Shown: piece after piece, positions 33,013-43,201 of the stretch
How positions within the stretch are numbered: position 1 is the stretch's first letter
How the letters are laid out: every line of letters starts with the position of its first letter
Origin: Endothia cerciana
Lineage: Eukaryota; Ascomycota; Sordariomycetes; Diaporthales; Cryphonectriaceae
Direction: 5' to 3'
Assembly: GCA_026119935.1 (NCBI GenBank)
Contig: JALRMH010000008.1
Location: forward strand, 124,001 to 188,000
Length of the DNA stretch: 64,000 bases
Translations under genes and position numbers: made by a program
The notes under the pieces: model-generated
Seen by the model: only the letters and a program-made list of their open reading frames with translations
What the model was told of the DNA's origin: nothing
Databases searched by the model: none

Positions 33013-36000
33013 TCACCGCCGCTTCGGGACGAGCCCCAGGCGGCGTCTCTCCTCACCCACGACCAGCGCAAAAAGCCTCTTCGCGAGCACATCCTCCGGC
33101 CACCCGCCGACCTCCTCCTTAAAGGCATCAACGACATCCAGGTGCCACTGCTCCAGCATCATCGACTCGCCCTGCGATGTGACCTGCTTGCCGAGTAGGG
33201 TGCTTGACGACCGCCTCCGTGGGCTCGTCATCACGGCGCTGCTATGTCGCAGTTGAAACTCAAGAGGTGTATGTCGGTACTCTCGCAAGAGCTCGTCGAG
33301 GAAGAGCCAGTGTTTCCTAGACCACTGGGCCTCGGAGAGCGGGGAATCGACCTCTTCAGACTGCTGCTGAGCTGGTTGGAGGGATTTATGTTGTGGCAAC
33401 GAATCAACAAGAGGCTTAAAAGAGGGCACTTGATTCTCTTTGCCCACGGGCTGTGGACCAGGCGATGGCAGGTTAGGAGGGGAAGCAAGTGAAGTCTTGT
33501 GCTGTGAAGCAACAAGCGCCTGCAGTGGTACCGCCACGGACATAGTGCTGCTGGTAAATTCAACTACACGCCCAGTTGGCTTGGGCTTCAAAGGAGACCG
33601 CAAGCATGATTTAGACGGCGAAGCCTCCCGCGCAGGAAGTGGTCGAAGATCAGGGGCTTCCAAGCTGGAGGATTCAAGATTCTGTGGGGTACCGGGATGT
33701 GGGACACTGCGAGGCGGATCTGAGGATTGAGGTGGTTCCGTCGGCGGTCGAGATGACGAGACCGACCACGGGTGAATGGAGACGGCATTGTTCTGTCTGC
33801 GCCGAGGTGTATGTTCCGTCTGCTGGAGTTGAGTGTGATCGGCTAGCTCAGGCGTAGATGTAGACTCTGTTCGCACCGTTGGTTCTCTTGTGCTTTCCTG
33901 ACTAGCTCCAGCAGCTGGAGAAGGTAGCTCGCTTGTCAAGATACTGGTCAACACCAATGGTTTGCGCGATGAGGGGCCGTCGTTCTGAAGCCGGCTAGTC
34001 AATTCTGGAGATGCGATTTGAGCCACTTTTGTGGCAGGCTCCTGAGCTGCGGATTTGGCAAGTGATGCCTCTTTGGCCCGCCTTTGCCGTTCAATAAAGT
34101 TTGGAGACGAGGAGAAAAAATCGGAAAGATCCACCCTATTCGGTTGTCTCTGAGCTTCTGGCGTTGGTTTCTTGGCCGATGATTGCGTGGATGTCCCGCT
34201 GTGGAGGTCGACGAGCGAGTAGTCCTCCAGATTTTCGGGAGGGCCCTCGTGGACATTGCGCCCAGGTCTGAAAGCCGGACTCCTCCCAGGGCGCGAGTTG
34301 CTGAAGGAATTCGTGCTATGCATACCCCAGTCGATAGAGAGTTCACTCTTCCTGAAAGAATTGAGTGTCTCGTCCGGGGGCATTAGGGCCTGAGGTGAAG
34401 AAGCGGTCCTGTTCGCTTCGATAGCCCATATATCTTCTTCTTCAGAGCCTTGATCATCGACAGGCGCATCGTCAAGCTGAGACTGGTCTCCTTCCACGTG
34501 CATGCCATGCTCTTCAGAGCCGAGGTCGACATTATTTTGACGCTGTTCCATTCCCTGTGACGATGATGGGTCCGCTGCCTGTTGCTCGTCACGGAGCAGC
34601 CCGTCTGAATCGTGATCGCCGGCCAACTCATCCGCGTCCTCGTCATACGCCCCGTCGAATCCATTGCTGACGCCTGAGTGATGCTCTCGGTTGATCGGAG
34701 CGCTCTCTAGGCCCTTTGTGAGAGAGCTCTGCGTCCTCCCCAGGCTTATACTACGGCTACGCGTGACGGAAGGCAGATCAGCTACGCGATGGGTCTCCTC
34801 ACCATCACCACCAAAGACGAGCCTGCCGGTCCTGTTACTATATGTACTTCCTTCGCGCGATGCCTGCTTAATGCGATTCATAAAGGCTGAGCCGCGGCTG
34901 TTCTCAGGGCCTTTGTCCGTGGTCGGAGACGACGGCCCGAAAGGATCGTCAAGAGCTTGAGAGGTGTTGACGTGAGGTGACGTGAAAAGCTGTGCGCCCT
35001 GTGTAACCAGATTCCTAATCTGACTCAGAGGCGCAAAGGATATCGACCATGGCTTTGGAGGTGACTGAGCGGGGTGTCCGGACATCTGTGGCGCAGTTTG
35101 TGAAGGACCGTTCTGAGGTGCAACATTTGGTAACATGCTGTTTTGTAAAGCCTCAGAGACAGCCGCGCCGTCCAATGGACTAGAGTTCCTGACAGAGCCC
35201 TTGAAGGGGCTACCAAGGACGCTGCCGCGGGCGGACGGAGATGGTGGGTCGGACAGTATGTTCTGTAGAGTCCTCCCAATCCGCACGACAGGAGACAGAA
35301 GTGGCCGGGGTCCAGTCAAGTGAAAAGACTGCGGCCCTGCCGGATAGGTATGTTGCTCTTGCACTCGCTCCACGCGGACCTCCGGCCCACGAACTGCTGG
35401 CGTATCTGAGTTACGCCGAAGAGGAAGTGTCGGTCGGTCACCTTCCTCAATGAAAGTTGTGATCTCGGGGGGCGAGGACCCAACATCTTCAGGGGCGATA
35501 GGCCTCTGGCCCTCAATGGACGCCACTTGGCCCGCCGGAGGGCTTTGATCACTCGAAGGTGTCGTCTCATCTGGAGTTAATAAGCGGTTGGAATCTGAAC
35601 GAGACCGTAGGGAACGGGGTGGCGAACTCCTCTGCATAAGCTGGCCAGACACTCTTGTGGATTGAACAGAGCGAGAGGCAGAAGCCTGGGAAATAGTTGC
35701 GTTGTCATCCGTCTGGGTCCGGTCAGACCGGGACGGGGTGGATTGGGCGCTGCGGGGACGGGCGCTGGCCTGATTACCGAAAGAGCCAGATAGAAGGTCA
35801 TGGCCATCTTCCAATGCGCCTTCTTTGATGACTGGCACATCCCAATCCATCTGCTCCTCGGTGGCCGCTTTGGACGGCTGCCATTCTTCTGAGGATTCAG
35901 CAGCTGCAAGTACCTCTTCCGGAATATCGGAGAACGAGTCTTCATCGGCAATTAGACTATTCGCATCCGAGCGTAGGTTGTCTGCGCCGCTGCTCTGCAT

Positions 36001-37644
36001 AGCCTGCGTGGGAGACCGGGAATGATCACGTGTTTCCATATCTGCCATTGACCCTGGAACTGACTCGGTTCTTCCTGGGCTCCGAGAAGGATACCGTGGT
36101 GGCCGATGCGCCGGTGGCTGTGACATCTGAGGTCTGTTTCGTGGAGACGAAGTCATGGGTTGTGGCCTCTCGGGATCGTCGTCAGCAGGTGTGTGACCCC
36201 TGGACACCAGCACGTCCACCTCGTCCTCGTCACTCTCAGCCATCTCCCGCCTCAGTGAGTCCAGTGTCCTGTTGATGAAAAAACTTGTGGTCTCGCCTAT
36301 CTCGGGCGGGTCCGACGCAGGCACGCTCCTGTCTGCCCTGAATGAGGGCATCGACTCGATCCCAATCATGGTGAAAGTCTCGGGGTCTACTGTCTGGTCT
36401 GGAGCGTCTGCATTGTCAACGAACTGCTCGCTGCGCTGAGATCCCGCGTCGCTTCTGTCAGCGTATTCCATCAGGGGCGCGTAGTCGTCCGATTCACCGG
36501 GTAGTGGTCCTTGGTCCATCAACTCCGTGGGGCCGCGCTCGACTTCCGGTGGGTTTTCGCTGTGGTTAAATACCGCATCGCCTCTATCATCGTCGTCGTA
36601 ATCCAGCATGGGAGGGTCGTCATCCGTACCGCCAGGCAGAGGCCCTTGGCCCTCCAACTCGGCCTGGTGGTCATTTTGCGAGACATGCTGAGGCTCAGAG
36701 GAGCCCATGTCCTCATGCCCTCCTCCTGCTGATGCCCCCCGCAACTCGGGAAGTGGCGGGTCAGACATGCCGCCCATCCATATATCCTCCTCACCCACCT
36801 GTTCCCCGTCCCCTGCGTCATCGACTGGGACTGGGATTGGTACGGGACTGTCTGGCGCATCTGGGCGCCTTGGGGCATCCACAGGGTTGCTTGGGGACTC
36901 GGTATTGACATGGCTGACAATATTAAGGCGCTCTATATCATCTGGACCCAGTGACGCCCGGCCTCTACGGCCCTTCTTCCTAGGCAAGGTCTGTGCTGAA
37001 CTGGGATCATCTTGTTCTGAAGGACCATCGGCGGACTTGCGCTTGGGCGGCCTGCCCCTCCTCTTGGGTGTTGGGCGATCTGCGCCGGCGGGGGCTTCCG
37101 ATTGCAGGACATCACTGCTCGGCACAGGAGTACCTTTCGTCTTCTTGGTCCGTCCGGCCGTGGGCGTGGCTCTTTTTTTCTTCGTGGCGGAGGCCGCCGC
37201 AGGCGTACCCGGCCTGCCAGAGGAACGTCGACGCCGCTTCGGGGTGGCCGCGCCCTCGTCGTCGGTCAGACCTCTCAGAGGAACGGTGGTGGTGGTGGTG
37301 GTCCTGACGCGGCGGCTGGTGGTGGGCTGTGCAGCGGGCGAGCCGAAGAGCCGGCGCCTGACACTGGCCCCTACAGGAGCCTTGGCTATGGGGTTGCCGT
37401 CCGGGCCAGCCTCGACGGTGACGTATATCGTCTGGGGGGTGATCTCGTTGCCGACGTCGAGGGCAAACATGCGCTTCCTGGGCGAGGTGCCAGGCATGGC
37501 TGAGAAGCGAGAGGAGGCGGTGCTCTGCAGGAGGCGGCGGGTGGTGGACGGCGGTGCGAGAACGGAGGTGTTGGGGTCGACATCGTCAGCCTCGTCGGCC
37601 AGAGGATCGGGGGAGGAGGGGTATTCGATCTCGAAGCCCGACAT
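33013..37644 (-). CDS. Very large AT-hook DNA-binding protein, low complexity
   Basis: A single uninterrupted frame gives 1543 residues, the longest in the window. A basic N-terminal third carries an AT-hook core (KRRGRPPKRK, about 194-203) and further basic clusters (TPKRRRRSSGRPG, PRKKGRRGRA). The middle 1000 residues are acidic, Ser/Pro/Asp-rich and probably disordered, with an internal duplication at about 329-406. The last 110 residues look folded: QWSRKHWLFLDELLREYRH, later LEQWHLDVVDAFKEEVGGWP and AKRLFALVVGEERRR. That C-terminal block is probably the conserved part; similar fungal proteins are annotated only as AT DNA-binding proteins. A chromatin or chromosome role is inferred from the AT-hook alone. 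I chose ATG 37644 (MSGFEIEYPSS) because its context is better than that of the in-frame ATG 37686; the frame is open even further upstream. Confidence 0.85.
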   Translation of the reverse strand: MSGFEIEYPSSPDPLADEADDVDPNTSVLAPPSTTRRLLQSTASSRFSAMPGTSPRKRMFALDVGNEITPQTIYVTVEAGPDGNPIAKAPVGASVRRRLFGSPAAQPTTSRRVRTTTTTTVPLRGLTDDEGAATPKRRRRSSGRPGTPAAASATKKKRATPTAGRTKKTKGTPVPSSDVLQSEAPAGADRPTPKRRGRPPKRKSADGPSEQDDPSSAQTLPRKKGRRGRASLGPDDIERLNIVSHVNTESPSNPVDAPRRPDAPDSPVPIPVPVDDAGDGEQVGEEDIWMGGMSDPPLPELRGASAGGGHEDMGSSEPQHVSQNDHQAELEGQGPLPGGTDDDPPMLDYDDDDRGDAVFNHSENPPEVERGPTELMDQGPLPGESDDYAPLMEYADRSDAGSQRSEQFVDNADAPDQTVDPETFTMIGIESMPSFRADRSVPASDPPEIGETTSFFINRTLDSLRREMAESDEDEVDVLVSRGHTPADDDPERPQPMTSSPRNRPQMSQPPAHRPPRYPSRSPGRTESVPGSMADMETRDHSRSPTQAMQSSGADNLRSDANSLIADEDSFSDIPEEVLAAAESSEEWQPSKAATEEQMDWDVPVIKEGALEDGHDLLSGSFGNQASARPRSAQSTPSRSDRTQTDDNATISQASASRSVQSTRVSGQLMQRSSPPRSLRSRSDSNRLLTPDETTPSSDQSPPAGQVASIEGQRPIAPEDVGSSPPEITTFIEEGDRPTLPLRRNSDTPAVRGPEVRVERVQEQHTYPAGPQSFHLTGPRPLLSPVVRIGRTLQNILSDPPSPSARGSVLGSPFKGSVRNSSPLDGAAVSEALQNSMLPNVAPQNGPSQTAPQMSGHPAQSPPKPWSISFAPLSQIRNLVTQGAQLFTSPHVNTSQALDDPFGPSSPTTDKGPENSRGSAFMNRIKQASREGSTYSNRTGRLVFGGDGEETHRVADLPSVTRSRSISLGRTQSSLTKGLESAPINREHHSGVSNGFDGAYDEDADELAGDHDSDGLLRDEQQAADPSSSQGMEQRQNNVDLGSEEHGMHVEGDQSQLDDAPVDDQGSEEEDIWAIEANRTASSPQALMPPDETLNSFRKSELSIDWGMHSTNSFSNSRPGRSPAFRPGRNVHEGPPENLEDYSLVDLHSGTSTQSSAKKPTPEAQRQPNRVDLSDFFSSSPNFIERQRRAKEASLAKSAAQEPATKVAQIASPELTSRLQNDGPSSRKPLVLTSILTSELPSPAAGASQESTREPTVRTESTSTPELADHTQLQQTEHTPRRRQNNAVSIHPWSVSSSRPPTEPPQSSDPPRSVPHPGTPQNLESSSLEAPDLRPLPAREASPSKSCLRSPLKPKPTGRVVEFTSSTMSVAVPLQALVASQHKTSLASPPNLPSPGPQPVGKENQVPSFKPLVDSLPQHKSLQPAQQQSEEVDSPLSEAQWSRKHWLFLDELLREYRHTPLEFQLRHSSAVMTSPRRRSSSTLLGKQVTSQGESMMLEQWHLDVVDAFKEEVGGWPEDVLAKRLFALVVGEERRRLGLVPKRR
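36427..36660 (-). repeat. Internal coding duplication in the AT-hook protein
   Basis: Two imperfect copies of a roughly 35-residue acidic unit are adjacent. Each has QGPLPGxxDDxxPxxxYxDxxDA at its core (residues about 333-357 and 378-400) and ends near a Ser-Glu pair. The flanks differ, so this is an old local duplication. Confidence 0.75.
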
Positions 37645-38806
37645 CTCGGCGAAATCGCGATGGGACCGCCGGCGATGGTACGACATGCAATGCGCATTGA
37701 GATGAGGAAGCGCGACAGCCAGATACTCGGTATGGTGATGGTCTGCTGGCCGTCGAAGGGTCGGGAGGACGAGGAGCTGCCAGCGTCGTTCGGTGCAGGG
37801 TGTGGTGTCGTGCAGCAAGAGTGCGAGCAAGTCGTGACCGGGCGTGTTCGGGCCAGGCCAGGCCAGGCGGCGCGTGTGGTGTGTCGTGTCTTTGCCGTGT
37901 CGTGGCACACGGATGGATTCACTGCGCTGCACGCGGCGCCCGTCCCGCCCGCCCAGATGTTTACGCAGTGGGCCACCTTTTGTTTTTACCGGTTGATGGG
38001 CGAACCCACCGTGGACGCTAGGCCAGATTTGCCACAGGCCCTGGCCCCTGCCACTGCCTGCCACGCATCGCAAGACGTTGTCTGGAGAGGCTCATAGTTC
38101 GTCCTCGCTCATACCATTATGTACGGACGTACATCATACTACAATATTAGTACTATGTACATAGTAGTAGCGTCCCTCGGTAGGATCTCGGGTTTCGAGC
38201 CCGCAGGTAAGCCCGAGCGAAAATGGTCCGCAGCGTCCTGACTGCTGTGGATTGATTAGTCAACTTCCGGCTTCTGGACCTCGCCATTGCGGGACCAATA
38301 TTTCTCCAAAGCCTCACCCCCCAAAGAAGTTCCCATGGCCCGTGGGCAGTGCCCCTCGTCCCAACGCCCATATGATGCGCCCTTGACAATGACGTGATTG
38401 GGGACGGTGTCAGGTGTATGACTGATGGTGATCCTCAAAAAGCCACTGGGTCAATGATGGGGATTGCTTTGAAATCGCCATTTCAAATCATCGTCCTGTG
38501 CCCATCCAGCCATGACACTTGGGAGCCTATATAGTAGACTTGGATCGCCAGGCACCTTGCGTCTGTTGTCACGATCCAGGTCCGGGCCACCATCAGTACA
38601 CCTACGGAGATACACATTACGAAGTACTCATTCGATCCCTAGCGCCTCTTGTACTCTAAAGCAGTCTCTAGTGCTACTTGAGCCGGAAGCTTCTTCCATC
38701 CTGTCCAGAGGCCCATTGCGTGACGGCGTTGCCCAAGGCGTTCAGCCGTATTGTCTCCTGCAAATTATACAGGTCGCCAGCCTCCCTTCAAGTTAGGACT
38801 ACAACC
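37645..38806. other. Intergenic region between divergent AT-hook and CmcJ-like genes
   Basis: No gene is supported. The first 430 bp are still open in the AT-hook frame but read as leader (Cys/His/Arg-rich). GTAC-rich quasi-palindromic words lie at 38117-38168. No clear promoter motif was recognised. Confidence 0.55.
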
Positions 38807-39658
38807 ATGGCTGTCACATCCACGGTCCCGTGCGGTCCCGTCGTCGCCAAGCTGAACTACTACAGCCCTCCTGCGGATGGCGCGAAGCCCTTCAACCACG
38901 TCGACACTCCTCCAGAAGGCCTCCCAGTCCGCAACTTCGACAGCATGTCCGTCGAGACCCCCATCCATGACATCCGGGGCCGCGAGTCCGACTACAACCT
39001 AGACAGGGACGCCTTCGCCGTGATCCGCGGTGTCCCCGAATCCAAGGAGAAGGACTTCGTCGACGACGAGTCCATCCGGGCCAACTACTACCCCGAGGTC
39101 GAGGAGCTGCTGCTCAAGAACATCCCTGGCGCGAACAGAGTCGTCTTCTTTGACCACACCGTCCGGCGGGCCGATCCGGACGCCAAGCGGGCGCCCGTCA
39201 ACCGCACGCACATTGACCAGACGGCCACCTCCGCCGCGATGCGCGTGAGAAGACACCTTGGCGATGACGCGGAGCGCCTTCTGCAGGGACGGTACCGCAT
39301 CATCAATGTCTGGCGGCCGCTCAACAAGAAGCCGGTCGAGTCGTTTCCTCTGGCGTTTGCATCGTCCAACACCGTCGAAGATGCCGACATCATTCCCGTG
39401 GAACACAGATACGCGAATGGCTATAACGGCTTCACCGCTGCCATCAGGCACAACCCAAACCAGCAGTGGCACTATCTGAGCGGCATGACTGGGGACGAGC
39501 GTCTGCTGCTGGAGTGCTTTGATAGCGAGGCCTTGAGAGAGGGCTCTGGGGTCCAGGGAGGCAGACTGGCGCACTCAGCTTTCGTGGATCCTCGAACACA
39601 TCCTGATGCAGAAGGTCGGGAAAGCATCGAGGTCAGGACACTTGTGTTTGGTCCGTGA
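38807..39658 (+). CDS. CmcJ/AsaB-type oxygenase-like protein
   Basis: A single exon gives 283 residues. The sequence follows the CmcJ/NvfI/AsaB family, which includes cephamycin 7-alpha-methoxylation protein CmcJ and fungal hydroxylase/desaturases of secondary metabolism. Recognisable family segments are NYYSPPADGAKPFNHVDTP near the N-terminus, VIRGVPESKEKDFVDDE, VFFDHTVRR, the HID metal-binding pair in NRTHIDQTATSAAMR (about residues 139-152), YRIINVWRPL, and the distal HYLSGMTGDERLLLECFDSE. The HxD and the later His suggest an Fe(II)-dependent fold. Members modify small molecules, but the substrate here is unknown and no biosynthetic cluster surrounds the gene. The start is ATG 38807; the frame is open 43 codons further upstream but that part is not like the family. 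Confidence 0.88.
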   Translation: MAVTSTVPCGPVVAKLNYYSPPADGAKPFNHVDTPPEGLPVRNFDSMSVETPIHDIRGRESDYNLDRDAFAVIRGVPESKEKDFVDDESIRANYYPEVEELLLKNIPGANRVVFFDHTVRRADPDAKRAPVNRTHIDQTATSAAMRVRRHLGDDAERLLQGRYRIINVWRPLNKKPVESFPLAFASSNTVEDADIIPVEHRYANGYNGFTAAIRHNPNQQWHYLSGMTGDERLLLECFDSEALREGSGVQGGRLAHSAFVDPRTHPDAEGRESIEVRTLVFGP

Positions 39659-39840
39659 TGGCGGGCCGAAATGTCCTTCACGAGTGCCGGATATTGATAC
39701 GGTGAAAGCATGCAGCTTTGGTTGTTTCCGCGGTCCATGGGTTTTCATCTGCAATAGGGTAGCTTCCATGATGTGCCTCGTTAATAGGCTAAGGTAATCA
39801 AAACAATCTATGATTGAGTCCCGGTCTGTTATAGCTCACT

Positions 39841-41476
39841 TCAGCCGCGTCGGCCCCGACCCCGAGTGCTGCTTCCCTGCCGACTCATGGCCACGCCGTC
39901 GGAGTTATGTCGACTCATTGGGACCCCGCCCTGGTGAGGCAGCATCGTGAGCTCTCCGCGCACATTGCTCGCGTCCACCTTCAACTCGGCCCGGAGTTCA
40001 TCTGGGTTTGGTCGCTCCCCTTGCAGATAGGCGACATACTTCTCGTCGTGCGGGCGGCTGGCGACGGCTTCCAACAGTTTTCGCCCGCCATTGGGGACGT
40101 CGAAGTTGGACCCGACACCGTGACTCTGCTCGTACTGGCGCAGAATGGACATCGCCTGCAGGTCGGCAAGTGCATCATCTGCAACGAGCGGAGCTGGCCC
40201 ACTGGCCTCCGTCATCGGCTTCGCCTTGTTGTATGGAGCGGGCACAATCGGCGGAAGCCTGGGCTCCTGTGTGGCGAGCCGCTCAAGATTGCCTGGCAAC
40301 TCTAGATTGGCCAGAGCCTCGATGCCCAAGACCTTGTTGTCGTAGAAATTGGGGTTGTGTGTTCCGCCTCTGGTACTCCTAGTGGCGTGAGACACCTGTC
40401 GCTCCATGACCGGCGCTGAGGGGATCGAGTCTGTGCCGTCCTCACCATCCTCATGGTCGTCGTGGCCGCTATCTGAGGGAGACGAAGCAAGGCCGTCCTT
40501 TGACCTGTGGCGCAGCATGTACTTGTGTGCGGCGAGAGCCGCGTGATGATATGTCATTGAGAGCTCCTTGTCAGTGAAGAGCTTGTCGATGCTGTAAACA
40601 GGACCCGTCATCTTGCCGAAACGCAGCCTGTCATTTTGCCAGACCGGAGTGATCCCGTTGGCATCCAAAGCCCTGCGCTGGGGGGCCGGGGACCCGTCGT
40701 CTTCGTTGCCGTTTCTCTTTCTCTTCTTGCTCTCCGAGAAGCCGGGCATCTCTGAATCCATCTCCCGCCTCAGCCTCGTAGCCCTCTTACCATGGGTACC
40801 GCCGGGGCTAGAGGGATTGTTGATGCTGAACTGGTTGGGATGGAGGAGCAAGGCGGACGCATCGCTGATTTCGAGCGCTTCCTTCTCTTTGCTCAGGCGG
40901 AACTTCTTTGCCGTAATCGTATTGATCAGTCGATCGCGGACGGTGGACGAGAGGATCGCATGCTCTTTGTTCGCTTGGGCAACCTTGTACTCGTGGACAT
41001 TGCGGTGCTCCCTGCACTTGTGCTCGTATTCATCCTGGCAGCTTTGTCAACACACGGTCTTTGGCGGCGGCACAGCGATGCAGGCGACTAACCTTCTGCT
41101 TGGATATCTCGTAGTCTCGTTCCTCGATCAGATCCTCAATATCTTGTGTCCACTCCCTGAACCTGGGGCCGGCCATCTCCAGGAGAGTCTTGGCAGTCGC
41201 GGGGTCGGTGTTCTGTAGTGGAAGCATGTCTGGATCGTCGTCCTCGAAAGCGTCTAGCGGGCGGTCTGCGTATGGATCAACTCGCATGATGAGAGTAGTA
41301 TCAAGCTGGATTTTCTGCAGCTGCTCGCGGTAGGCATTGTCACGACCTCTGGAGAAGCTCTCAGACATCTGCTGGAGGCGTTCCTGCAGGAGCTGACGCT
41401 TCCTCTCGCGCTTCGACTCGTTGCGCACTGGAGCGGCGGCCTCGTGGGGCCCAGCGACGACAGAATTCGCAGCCAT
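39841..41476 (-). CDS. Sds3-like protein, probable histone deacetylase complex subunit
   Basis: Two exons (41093..41476 and 39841..41034) give 525 residues. The N-terminal half is a long charged coiled-coil region: ESKRERKRQLLQERLQQMSE, FSRGRDNAYREQLQKIQLD, MRVDPYADRPLD, then DEYEHKCREHRNVHEYKVAQ, ending SKEKEALEISDASALLLHP. This arrangement resembles the Sds3/Dep1-like family, subunits of the Rpd3/Sin3 deacetylase complex. A nuclear-localisation-like cluster SESKKRKRNGNED follows near residue 220. The second half is less structured, with NPNFYDNKVLGIEALANLEL and a Ser/Arg/Gly-rich C-terminus (STRGRGRRG). The family assignment is moderate; a nuclear role fits the basic clusters. The gene converges on the CmcJ-like gene (about 180 bp between stops) and diverges from LSM1. 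Confidence 0.72.
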
Positions 41477-42500
41477 CCCGTAGTAGGTAGAGGGGGACAG
41501 TCTGGGTACACGTATAGAGAGTTGGAATCGGTCGGCCGTATCCGAGAGGCTTGGACGTTGAGCCCGACGGTGCGCCCAGGGCCGTCAATCGTTCGGGACG
41601 GGTGCTTTCTGTGTGAGAAAGTGCTTCGAAACGCTCGAGGCCTGGGCGGAACGTTGTCTGAGTTTGCAGGAATGGTATGGGAAGACAAGCCGTGAAGGTC
41701 GTCTTGAAGTTAGGATCCCAATAACACAGTGCTAGAGAAGGAATAATTATGCAGCTTGTTCTGCGATCTGTGCTCGAGCGTGGGCGTGGTTAGGAGTCTG
41801 ATTTTGTAGTTGCTTTCAAGGACGGTGTGGGCGGTGAAAGTGGATGACAATAGAGCCGCTGATCTATTGTGCGAATGAGTTTAGAATATTTCGAATCTGC
41901 ATATTCTAGGAGACGTATTAGTCGTATTGTTCTGCAGGTGCATGCTCGCAAACATGGGATGGGGGACAGTAGAAGAAAAGACCGTGGAATCTGCCCAGAG
42001 GGGGGAGGGTGCAGAAGTGACCGAGCAGCTCTCCCAGCGTGCCTAGTTTGACTCCTCCTCTTCCCGGACTCCCAGTGGTGCTAGCCTCCTTGTTCCGTGG
42101 GTGGCCGGCACGGCATCATCCCCTGCCAGTTGTGCCTGCCGGTGCCCCTCCCGAATTTGCTCCGTCCTCCGAACCTATCACAGTACTACTACTATACTAC
42201 CACGGTACAGTATGTACGTACTATGTACCGCAGCAGTTGCCCATGTGTGTGCAGGCCGGTACGTACCCGCCAGCCCCACATTCTGGGAGTCTGCACGGCG
42301 CAGGCCAAGCGCAATCGATTGTCAACGTCGTCGCGCAGCTCTTTGCCGGTACAGCTTCAAGAGCTTCTTGCCCTCCGTCGACCTGACTATCTTCTCCGGC
42401 GGGCAACACTCTCGCCGCGGTCTCGCCGTTCCTCGTCCTACTCCTCGATGGACTTGCTGCTCTCTCCTTGGATAACCGCGCAACCATCCCACATGAGATA
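41477..42500. other. Intergenic region between divergent Sds3-like and LSM1 genes
   Basis: No gene is supported. It contains GTAC-rich quasi-palindromic words at about 42203-42230. The 150 bp before 42501 are CT-rich on the plus strand and are probably the LSM1 leader. Confidence 0.55.
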
Positions 42501-43201
42501 ATGGAGCACTTGTCCCTCAATGACCCTCCTCCTCCCGGCCAGGGAGGCGGTCCTCACCCTCCTCCTGGCCCTCCCGGTCCTCAAGGTCCCCTAGCCCCTA
42601 CGATACTTGGTCGCGCCCCTCCTCCGCCCCAGCAACTTCCTGCTCAGATGTTCACCACCGCCGCACAACTTCTGGATCTGACCGACAGTAAGACGCTCCG
42701 TCCACCGTGTGTCTCCACAAGAGCAGGGACTGACAGGGATATCAGAGAAGCTCATGGTTGCCCTCCGCGATGGACGAAAGCTGATGGGCGTCCTGCGTAG
42801 TTGGGACCAATTCGGTATGGCTCCTTACTTTCTGGGACACGGCCGAGCGGAGTTAACCCGGCACAGCCAACCTGGTCCTACAGTCAACAGTTGAGAGGAT
42901 ATTCGTGTCCCCCGAGTCGGTGCCTGCAACATACTCTAGCAGTGCGGAAAACCGAGGACTCTATGCAGATGTGCCACGAGGCATGTTCCTAGTCCGAGGC
43001 GAGAACGTCATGCTGCTCGGTGAGATCGACCTTGACAAGGATGACGACCCACCGCCTGGCTACGATAAGGCCGACCATGAGCTGGTTGAGAAGCTGGCCA
43101 GCGAGAATAAGGTGGAGGAGAAGTCAAAAGAGAAGAAGAAGCTGAAGAGATTTTCCACCCTGGGGTTTGAAGGCGAGGTCATGGGCGATGTTCTGATATG
43201 A
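42501..43201 (+). CDS. lsm1: LSm1, Sm-like protein of the Lsm1-7 mRNA-decay complex
   Basis: LSm1 distinguishes the cytoplasmic Lsm1-7 ring, which binds oligoadenylated mRNA 3' ends and promotes decapping. Three exons (42501..42687, 42746..42814, 42867..43201) give 196 residues. After a Pro/Gly-rich N-terminal tail of about 48 residues, the Sm1 motif reads KKLMVALRDGRKLMGVLRSWDQF and the Sm2 part reads VPRGMFLVRGENVMLLGEID. The junction ANLVLQSTVERIFV between them is restored by the third exon. The C-terminus after the Sm fold is Lys/Glu-rich (KVEEKSKEKKKLKRFSTLGFEGE), as in other Lsm1 proteins, where it contributes to RNA binding. The proline-rich head is longer than in yeast. The second exon is only 69 bp. 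Confidence 0.93.

Noticed and set aside
36707..37705. 332-codon plus-strand frame opposite the AT-hook gene
   Set aside because: Antisense shadow; the minus-strand frame is 1543 codons and carries the AT-hook.
38185..38215. GGTTTCGAGCCC word resembling a tRNA B box
   Set aside because: It has one base too many for the T loop and no cloverleaf can be drawn around it.
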